Shown here: piece by piece, positions 1 to 5,613 of the stretch
Numbering within the stretch: the stretch's first letter is position 1
How the letters are laid out: each line of letters starts with the position of its first letter
From: Dehalococcoidia bacterium
GTDB lineage: Bacteria; Chloroflexota; Dehalococcoidia; GIF9; AB-539-J10
Assembly: GCA_030612345.1 (NCBI GenBank)
Contig: JAUWOB010000016.1
Location: forward strand, 1-10,594
Reading direction: 5' to 3'
Length of the DNA: 10,594 nucleotides
The notes under the pieces: model-generated
The model's input: the letters and a program-made list of their open reading frames with translations, nothing else
Told to the model about the DNA's origin: nothing
The model's database searches: none
Position numbers and translations under genes: made by a program

Positions 1-1710
1 CCTGCTCCTGCCTCTTCTTACTCAGCCGCAGAGTGGTCTTACGGCGCCGTGGATTACTCTACCACCAATATTCAGGTGGCCGGCGTGGACGAGGCCGATA
101 TCGTTAAGACCGACGGACGGTATATTTACCTCGTCTCGGAGAACAGGGTTATCATCATCAAGGCGTATCCGCCTGAACAGGCCCGGGTCATGTCTGAAAT
201 CAAGCTAGAGCGAACGGTTATGGGCATATTCATAAATGGAGATAGGCTGGTCGTGTTTGAGGGGGGGATGCCCTATTATGAGCTGCCAGTTGAAAAGGAC
301 GTCTACCCGCCTTATACGCCAGCCAGGACATCTGTCAAGGTATATGATATCTCAGATAGGGAAAACCCCTCTCTGCAGAGAGGGGTTTCCGCCGAGGGCG
401 ATTATGTCAGCTCACGGATGATAGGCGATTACGCCTATGTGGTGATAAATCAACCTGTGTATGACCAGGAAGGTGAACTGACTCTGCCCAAGATTCATCT
501 CGATGATGCGGAGGCGGAAATACCGGCCACGGATATCTACTGCTATGATGGCTACGACTACTTCTACACGTACACGAGTATTATTGCCCTAAACACGCAG
601 GACGATGACCAGGAGCCAGTAAGTGAGACAATCCTGCTTGGCGCCAGTAGCAGCCTGTATGTATCTCAGGACAACATCTACCTGATCTTTCCGCTGTGGG
701 GGAGGGCCATGCAGGGTTCCGAAAAGAGCTCTGTCCACCGCATTCATATAGACGGTGACAGAATAGAGTATGTTGCCAGCGGCGAAATCCCCGGTATGGT
801 GCTCAATCAGTTCTCCATGGATGAGTACCAGGGCTACTTCAGAGTGGCAACCACAACCGACGCAGGAATGTTCGTCAGATTGCAGGTACTAGTGGGTGAG
901 CTGCTTGACTACTTCGGGATGCCAGCCACCACCGACTTTCAGCCATCCCTCAATCACATTTACACCCTGGATATGGACCTGAACATGGTGGGAAAGCTGG
1001 AAAACCTCGCTCCGGGGGAAAGGATTTACTCAGCCAGGTTTATGGGTGAAAGAGGCTACATGGTAACCTTCAGGACAGTTGACCCGCTATTCGTCATAGA
1101 TTTGAAAGACCCTCGCAACCCTCAGGTGCTGGGCGAGTTGAAGGTAACTGGCTACTCGGGCTACCTCCACCCCTACGACGAGGACCACCTGATAGGAATA
1201 GGTAAGGAAGCGGAGGAGGCCGAGGAGGGAGATTTCGCCTGGTTCAGAGGAGTGAAGATCTCACTCTTTGACGTCAGCGATGTGAGCAACCCGCGGGAGA
1301 TAGATAAGTATGAGATAGGCCACAGGGGAACTGATTCGCCCGTTCTGTGGGACCACAAAGCATTTCTATTTGATAGGTCAAGGAACCTGATGGTGATACC
1401 TGTCTGCGTTGTGGAGATAGACGAGGCGCAATACTCCGGTCGAGTTCCACCCTGGGCATACGGCAACCCTGTCTGGCAGGGAGCCTATGTATTCCACGTG
1501 TCCCCGCAGGCAGGGCTCAGACTGAAAGGCACCGTCACCCATTTTGATGCTCCGCCTGACGAGGAACAATATTATTACTACTGCTACTCGCCCTTCTCGG
1601 TGCAAAGGTCCCTTTATATAGGCGATGTTCTCTACACTATCTCGGAGGCCAAGATAAAGATGAATGACCTGGAGACTCTGGATTTCATCAACGAGGTGAA
1701 GCTTTCATAA
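1..1710 (+). CDS. Secreted beta-propeller protein, copy 1 (5'-truncated by window edge)
   Basis: The reading frame is open from base 1. The residues before the first GTG (PAPASSYSAAEWSYGA) match the Ala/Pro linker of copy 2, so the GTG at 49 is not the true start and the signal peptide lies outside the window. The diagnostic stretch TNIQVAGVDEADIVKTDG is typical of the secreted beta-propeller family distantly related to WD40 (Pfam Beta_propel type). Propeller-like strands follow, such as INGDRLVVFEGG, IKVYDISDRENP, VIDLKDPRNPQVLG and SLFDVSDVSNPRE. No catalytic residues are recognisable; a binding or scaffold role at the cell surface is inference. Compared with copy 2 it carries 31 codons at 859-951 where copy 2 has six, and it stops just before copy 2's acidic proline-rich tail. 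Two consecutive stops (TAA TGA, 1708-1713) sit where copy 2 has TAC TCA. The next gene begins 91 bases downstream on the same strand. Confidence 0.88.
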   Translation, partial: PAPASSYSAAEWSYGAVDYSTTNIQVAGVDEADIVKTDGRYIYLVSENRVIIIKAYPPEQARVMSEIKLERTVMGIFINGDRLVVFEGGMPYYELPVEKDVYPPYTPARTSVKVYDISDRENPSLQRGVSAEGDYVSSRMIGDYAYVVINQPVYDQEGELTLPKIHLDDAEAEIPATDIYCYDGYDYFYTYTSIIALNTQDDDQEPVSETILLGASSSLYVSQDNIYLIFPLWGRAMQGSEKSSVHRIHIDGDRIEYVASGEIPGMVLNQFSMDEYQGYFRVATTTDAGMFVRLQVLVGELLDYFGMPATTDFQPSLNHIYTLDMDLNMVGKLENLAPGERIYSARFMGERGYMVTFRTVDPLFVIDLKDPRNPQVLGELKVTGYSGYLHPYDEDHLIGIGKEAEEAEEGDFAWFRGVKISLFDVSDVSNPREIDKYEIGHRGTDSPVLWDHKAFLFDRSRNLMVIPVCVVEIDEAQYSGRVPPWAYGNPVWQGAYVFHVSPQAGLRLKGTVTHFDAPPDEEQYYYYCYSPFSVQRSLYIGDVLYTISEAKIKMNDLETLDFINEVKLS

Positions 1711-1784
1711 TGAACGTGGACGCCGTTTAACTGCCGCATCGGTTAGTCTGTCCGGCATCAATAAAGGTAAGGTCGCAGACGTCC

Positions 1785-1792
1785 AAAGGAGG
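1785..1792 (+). promoter_or_regulatory. Shine-Dalgarno site for propeller copy 2
   Basis: AAAGGAGG lies nine bases before the ATG at 1802. It supports that start, and it suggests the gene is translated on its own rather than by coupling to copy 1, whose stop is 75 bases upstream of the site. Confidence 0.8.
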
Positions 1793-1801
1793 TAAATCAA
1801 A

Positions 1802-3709
1802 ATGAAAAGCGGGATTATCAGAGTGGCTCTTTGCCTGGCGCTGATCGGGGCTGCGCTCACGAGTCTGCAATGTGCTGAGCCTGTGGGAGCGAAGGAAATC
1901 AGCAGGTTCTCCTCGTATCAGCAGCTGGTCGAATTCGTGGACACCAACACAAAGGACATCGGACGCTTCTGGCTCGCCAGGGCCGAAGGCGCCGCTGTCC
2001 CTGCCCCTGCCGCTGACGCCTCTGCCCCGGACTACTCGGCCACCAATATCCAGGTGGCTGGGGTGGACGAGGCGGACATAGTTAAGACGGACGGAGAGTA
2101 TATCTACGTGGTGGCAGGAAACACGCTTGCCATAGTCAGGGCCTACCCACCTGAAGATGCCGCAGTCCTGTCCGAAATTCAACTGGAGAGTATGGCCATG
2201 GGCATATTCATCAACGGAGACAGGCTGGTCGTTCTTGAGGGAGGAATGCCCTACTACTACTATGACGCGCCCATCAAGATGAGTGTGATCGGACCTTATG
2301 TGCCTTACCAACCCCGGACAGCTATCAAGGTGTATGATGTCTCAGACAGGCAGAATCCCTTGCTGGCTAGGGAGGTTTCTGTCGAGGGCGATTATGTGAG
2401 CTCGCGCATGATAGGTGACTATGTCTATGTCGTGATAAACGCGCCTGTGTACGGGGAGGAGGGTGAAGTACGTCTTCCTGTGGTTCGTGTCGGCGAGGAC
2501 GAGCAGGAAACGCCGGCCACCGAGATCTACTATTATGATACATACGACTACTTCTATCAGTACACAACTATCATTGCCGTGGACACCCAGAACGATGACC
2601 AGAAGCCCACTGCCGAGACTACCCTGTTGGGGGCCAGCGGCACGCTGTATGTCTCTCTGAGTAATATCTACCTGACCATCCCGGTATGGGGCAGGGTCAT
2701 GTGGGATGCCCAGACAACCGCTATCCACCGGATTCATATCGACGGTCCTGAGATTGAGTATGTTGCCAGCGGCGAAATCCCCGGCATGCTGCTCAATCAG
2801 TTCTCCATGGATGAGTACGATGGCTACTTCAGGGTGGCTGCCACCACCCACGGGCAAACATCCCGGAATCATATCTACACTCTGGATATGGACCTCAACA
2901 TTGTGGGCAGGCTAGAAGACCTCGCTCCGGGCGAGATCATCTACTCGGCCAGGTTCATGGGCGAAAGAGGCTACCTGGTAACCTTCACGACGGTTGCCCC
3001 GCTGTTCGTCATAGATCTGAAAGACCCCCGCAACCCTCAGGTGCTGGGCGAGTTAAAGGTAACCGGCTACTCGGGCTACCTCCACCCCTATGATGAGAAT
3101 CATCTGATAGGGATAGGCAAGGAAACAACGGAGGAGGGGGAATTTGCCTGGTATCAAGGAGTGAAGATCTCGCTCTTCGATGTCAGCGATGTCAAGAACC
3201 CGCGGGAGATAGGCAAGTATGAAATCGGCCACAGGGGAACCGATTCGCCCGTCCTGTGGGACCACAAGGCGTTTCTATTTGACAGGTCAAGGAACCTGCT
3301 GGTGATGCCCATCTGCCTTGCGGAGATAGATGAGGCCGACTATCCCGATGGAGTTCCCCCCTGGGCCTACGGCAACCCTGTCTGGCAGGGCGCTTATGTA
3401 TTCCATGTCTCGCCACAGGCAGGGCTCGGTCTGAAAGGCACCGTTACCCATTTTGATGCTCCGCCTGACGAGGAACAGTATTACTACTACTGCTACTCGC
3501 CCTTCACGGTGGAAAGGTCTCTTTACATAGGTGATGTTCTCTACACCATCTCGGGGGCCAAGATAAAGATGAACGACCTGGAGACTCTGGACTACATCAC
3601 TGACGTGAAGCTTCCATACTCAACCTGGGAACCAGAATACTACCCCCCCGAAGAACCCGGGGAGGTGGAACCGCCTCCGGCCGATGAACCTGGAGGCGAG
3701 AAACCCTAG
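1802..3709 (+). CDS. Secreted beta-propeller protein, copy 2 (complete)
   Basis: A complete 635-residue paralog of the preceding gene. Residues 1 to about 30 form a Sec signal peptide: a short basic start, then a hydrophobic core IIRVALCLALIGAALTSLQC. Cys24 is present, but SLQC is a poor lipobox, so cleavage near VGA-KE (30/31) is equally possible. A short helical segment (ISRFSSYQQLVEFVDTN, about 33-49) and an Ala/Pro linker lead into the family signature TNIQVAGVDEADIVKTDG at 81-98. The rest to about residue 600 is propeller-like, with tyrosine-rich patches (EIYYYDTYDYFYQY; EEQYYYYCYSPF). The last 30 residues (606-635) are rich in Pro and Glu and may be a disordered or wall-facing tail. The family's molecular role is unknown; an extracellular structural or binding function is inferred. 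A serpin follows 64 bases downstream with no obvious terminator between, so co-transcription is likely. Confidence 0.9.
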   Translation: MKSGIIRVALCLALIGAALTSLQCAEPVGAKEISRFSSYQQLVEFVDTNTKDIGRFWLARAEGAAVPAPAADASAPDYSATNIQVAGVDEADIVKTDGEYIYVVAGNTLAIVRAYPPEDAAVLSEIQLESMAMGIFINGDRLVVLEGGMPYYYYDAPIKMSVIGPYVPYQPRTAIKVYDVSDRQNPLLAREVSVEGDYVSSRMIGDYVYVVINAPVYGEEGEVRLPVVRVGEDEQETPATEIYYYDTYDYFYQYTTIIAVDTQNDDQKPTAETTLLGASGTLYVSLSNIYLTIPVWGRVMWDAQTTAIHRIHIDGPEIEYVASGEIPGMLLNQFSMDEYDGYFRVAATTHGQTSRNHIYTLDMDLNIVGRLEDLAPGEIIYSARFMGERGYLVTFTTVAPLFVIDLKDPRNPQVLGELKVTGYSGYLHPYDENHLIGIGKETTEEGEFAWYQGVKISLFDVSDVKNPREIGKYEIGHRGTDSPVLWDHKAFLFDRSRNLLVMPICLAEIDEADYPDGVPPWAYGNPVWQGAYVFHVSPQAGLGLKGTVTHFDAPPDEEQYYYYCYSPFTVERSLYIGDVLYTISGAKIKMNDLETLDYITDVKLPYSTWEPEYYPPEEPGEVEPPPADEPGGEKP

Positions 3710-3760
3710 AATGGCCACACTTGAACGGGAGAGCAGAACTGGGGAGTCGTGATGCTTGAC

Positions 3761-3767
3761 GGAGGTG
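3761..3767 (+). promoter_or_regulatory. Shine-Dalgarno site that fixes the serpin 1 start
   Basis: GGAGGTG lies six bases before the ATG at 3774. An in-frame TTG at 3756 and a GTG at 3765 also exist, but they lie just before or inside this site, so the ATG at 3774 is the better start. It also places the hydrophobic signal directly at the N terminus. Confidence 0.8.
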
Positions 3768-3773
3768 AATGAG

Positions 3774-5051
3774 ATGAGTAAGGCATTGCTATCACTATTG
3801 ATCCTGTTGCTGCTGTTGCCATTGATAGCCTGTGATCAGCCGGCAGCAGCCGAACTGCTGATGTCAGACAAGCCCCGGGTGACATCGCCGCAGATCGGCG
3901 CAGACGGCCTCGCCCTGCTGGTGCGGGGCAACAGCGCCTTCGCCTTCCAGCTTTATCAGGCGCTTAGAGAAAAAGAGGAGGGCAACTTCTTCTATTCTCC
4001 GCACAGCATCTCGGTGGCGCTGGCCCTGACCTATGCCGGAGCCCGTGGCGCAACCGAGGAGCAGATGGCCGATACGCTCCATTACCTTCTGGAACAGGGG
4101 AGGCTGCACCCGGCATTCAACTGGCTGGATGCGGAACTTGCCAAGAGGGGCGAAGGTGCCGAGGGCAAGGACGGCGAAGGGTTCAGGCTGAACGTCATCA
4201 ACGCCATCTGGGGGCAGAAGGACTATAGCTTCCTGCCCGCGTTCCTCGATGTTCTGGCCGAGAACTATGGTGCCGGGCTGAGAATACTCGACTTCATGAA
4301 CGAGACAGAGGAGTCCCGACTTGCTATCAACCGGTGGGTCAGCGGCCAGACTGAAGGACGCATTGAGGACCTTATCCCGCAGGGTGCGATTGATGTACTG
4401 ACCCGCCTTGTGTTGACCAACGCCATCTACTTCAACGCTGCCTGGGAACAGCCCTTCGATGAGGATATGACGGCAGACGGCCCCTTCTACCTGCTCAACG
4501 GCGGGCAGGTCACGGTGCCGATGATGAGGCAGACGGAGTCATTCGGCTACAGCGATGGGCAGGGATACCAGGCGATTGAGCTACTCTACGATGGTGGAGA
4601 GCTCTCCATGATCATCCTCGTGCCTGAAGCCGGCCAGTTCCGTCCTTTCGAAGAAGGTCTCGATGTCGAGCAGGTCTATGACATCATAAATGATCTGCAA
4701 CCTGCTCGGGTGGCGCTGATGATGCCCAGGTTTGAATTCGACTCAGAATTCAGCCTCAAGGATACCCTCGCCGGGATGGGCATGCCTGTTGCTTTCTCCG
4801 GCGCTGCCGATTTCTCCGGGATAACGGGTACACGAGACCTCTGCATAAGCGAGGTGCTCCACAAGGCTTTTGTCTCGCTAGATGAGGCAGGCACAGAGGC
4901 AGCAGCAGCCACGGCGGTGATCATGAGAGAGACCGCAGTGCCTAGTCAGCCAGTCGACGTTACCGTCAACCGCCCCTTCATCTTCCTCATTCGCGACATC
5001 GAGACGGGCGCCATTCTCTTCGTCGGGCGTGTCCTCAATCCCGGTGCGTAA
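3774..5051 (+). CDS. Serpin-family protease inhibitor, lipoprotein (serpin 1)
   Basis: 425 residues from the ATG that follows a strong ribosome site. The N terminus MSKALLSLLILLLLLPLIAC ends in a canonical lipobox (LIAC), so Cys20 should be lipidated and the inhibitor tethered outside the membrane. Serpin hallmarks are clear: GNFFYSPHSISVALALTYAGARG (in two parts: helix B and following), LTNAIYFNAAW (breach/shutter region), and the C-terminal RPFIFLI and ILFVGRVLNP. The hinge EAGTEAAAAT (P17 Glu371 to P8 Thr380) is the small-residue type needed for loop insertion, so this is predicted to be an inhibitory serpin trapping proteases by the suicide mechanism. Counting from the hinge gives P1-P1' as Thr387-Ala388, with Arg385 at P3. 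The loop is three residues longer than in serpin 2 or alpha-1-antitrypsin, so the bait bond is uncertain. It probably shares a transcript with the upstream propeller genes. Confidence 0.93.
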   Translation: MSKALLSLLILLLLLPLIACDQPAAAELLMSDKPRVTSPQIGADGLALLVRGNSAFAFQLYQALREKEEGNFFYSPHSISVALALTYAGARGATEEQMADTLHYLLEQGRLHPAFNWLDAELAKRGEGAEGKDGEGFRLNVINAIWGQKDYSFLPAFLDVLAENYGAGLRILDFMNETEESRLAINRWVSGQTEGRIEDLIPQGAIDVLTRLVLTNAIYFNAAWEQPFDEDMTADGPFYLLNGGQVTVPMMRQTESFGYSDGQGYQAIELLYDGGELSMIILVPEAGQFRPFEEGLDVEQVYDIINDLQPARVALMMPRFEFDSEFSLKDTLAGMGMPVAFSGAADFSGITGTRDLCISEVLHKAFVSLDEAGTEAAAATAVIMRETAVPSQPVDVTVNRPFIFLIRDIETGAILFVGRVLNPGA

Positions 5052-5183
5052 GTAAATGCCGCCTGTATTACACGAAAGCCTGGAATGTTACTTAGTTGCA
5101 CACTAAGAATTGTTGCTACTTAACTCTATAGTATGTCTTGGACACCGCATAAAAAGCTAATGCACCCGAGCAAGGGAGTGTGG

Positions 5184-5189
5184 TAAAAT
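5184..5189 (+). promoter_or_regulatory. Possible -10 element (TAAAAT)
   Basis: The context TGTGGTAAAATAGC resembles an extended sigma-70-type -10 hexamer. It lies about 18 bases before the ATG of the response-regulator-like fragment at 5207. No good -35 box is seen 16-18 bases upstream, so this is weak. If real, it may be the leftover promoter of the decayed gene. Confidence 0.25.
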
Positions 5190-5206
5190 AGCAACAGGAC
5201 TAAAGT

Positions 5207-5367
5207 ATGCCCATGGAGGAAATTTTACTCGTTAATCCCGACCTGATGCTGAGAGAGCAGCTAACTTTTGTACTACAGTATTATTAAGAACAAAATGACT
5301 ACTACCCCTGCCGATGCCTTTGGGCTTCATGCCGGTCGATCTTGGGCGACAAGACACGTCTCAAATT
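5207..5367 (+). pseudogene. Probable remnant of a response-regulator receiver domain
   Basis: A 26-codon frame starting at the ATG at 5207 (second ATG at 5213) reads MPMEEILLVNPDLMLREQLT and then FVLQYY before a TAA at 5285. This closely resembles the first beta strand and helix of a receiver (CheY-like) domain, where ILLVDDD-type acidic residues are followed by a helix ending in LxxxL. Here one of the usual acidic residues is Asn and another is Asp. After the stop, a different frame continues with MTTTPADAFGLHAGRSW, which resembles the following strand and the ADAxxGL helix of the same fold. This suggests a frameshift followed by loss of the phospho-acceptor half. No downstream phosphorylation site or DNA-binding domain is present. 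The match is short and by eye, so chance resemblance is possible. Confidence 0.4.
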
Positions 5368-5464
5368 AAAGATGAGGTGAGATATTTAGGATATATGCCC
5401 GATGAGAGCAAGGAATACCCAGGCTCGGCAAACCACGTTTCTAAGCGTATTTAAGAATGTAGTG

Positions 5465-5480
5465 CGAGGCTTTAGCCTCG
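5465..5480. repeat. Perfect hairpin, TTTA loop
   Basis: CGAGGC-TTTA-GCCTCG is a six-base-pair stem with a four-base loop. It is followed four bases later by a second hairpin of identical geometry. With no T run after it, it looks more like a REP-type palindrome than a terminator. Confidence 0.6.
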
Positions 5481-5484
5481 TGCA

Positions 5485-5500
5485 CGACCCTGAAGGGTCG
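5485..5500. repeat. Perfect hairpin, TGAA loop
   Basis: CGACCC-TGAA-GGGTCG is a six-base-pair stem with a four-base loop, adjacent to the hairpin at 5465-5480. The twin arrangement of same-size stems is typical of dispersed intergenic palindromes and gives no direct sign of function. Confidence 0.6.
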
Positions 5501-5600
5501 CAGTACGAACCTCTTAGCGGAGCGCTCGATCTGGGCTTGTCCTGAGCGAAGCGAGGGAACTCGCCAAGCACTCTCGAATCGGGCATGCGACACTATAAAA

Positions 5601-5606
5601 AGGAGG
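5601..5606 (+). promoter_or_regulatory. Shine-Dalgarno site for the IdeS-like peptidase
   Basis: AGGAGG in the context AAAAAGGAGGAAAAT lies seven bases before the ATG at 5614. The strong site fixes the start in front of a clear signal peptide. Confidence 0.8.
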
Positions 5607-5613
5607 AAAATAG

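Larger units (their letters stand above)
5395..5586. repeat. Palindromic block with short terminal inverted repeats (MITE-like?)
   Basis: ATGCCCGAT at 5395-5403 is exactly repeated in reverse complement as ATCGGGCAT at 5578-5586. Just inside, GAGAG (5404-5408) pairs with CTCTC (5571-5575), offset by two bases. Between them lie two perfect hairpins (listed separately), the self-complementary octamer GAGCGCTC at 5520-5527, and a stretch CTTGTCCTGAGCGAAGCGAG that resembles dispersed repeats common in environmental bacterial genomes. No transposase gene and no clear target-site duplication are seen. It could be a small non-autonomous element or a composite of REP-like palindromes. It ends 15 bases before the ribosome site of the peptidase gene. 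Confidence 0.4.
5052..5613. other. Long intergenic region with decayed gene and palindromes
   Basis: About 560 bases without an intact gene, visibly richer in A and T in its first two thirds than the serpin 1 gene before it. It holds a weak CTTAG/CTAAG inverted pair at 5091-5107 (not convincing as a terminator), a -10-like TAAAAT, a short frame resembling the start of a response regulator, and a palindromic block directly before the peptidase gene. The last three are listed separately. I see no tRNA or other structured RNA. Confidence 0.6.

Noticed and set aside
1727-2311. 194-codon open frame on the minus strand
   Set aside because: It lies antisense to the signal peptide and first blades of propeller copy 2, has no recognisable domain or ribosome site, and its sequence is what codon bias on the plus strand would produce.
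2342-2872. 176-codon open frame on the minus strand
   Set aside because: Antisense to propeller copy 2; no family resemblance, and the plus-strand protein is clearly real.
5091-5107. CTTAG/CTAAG hairpin after serpin 1 as a terminator
   Set aside because: Only five weak base pairs, a seven-base loop and no T run.
5386-5586. 66-codon open frame on the minus strand
   Set aside because: It starts inside one inverted repeat and runs through the hairpins; low-complexity content and no ribosome site, so it is a by-product of the palindromic block.
5592-5600. TATAAA before the peptidase gene as a -10 box
   Set aside because: Transcription would start at or within the ribosome site, leaving no usable leader.
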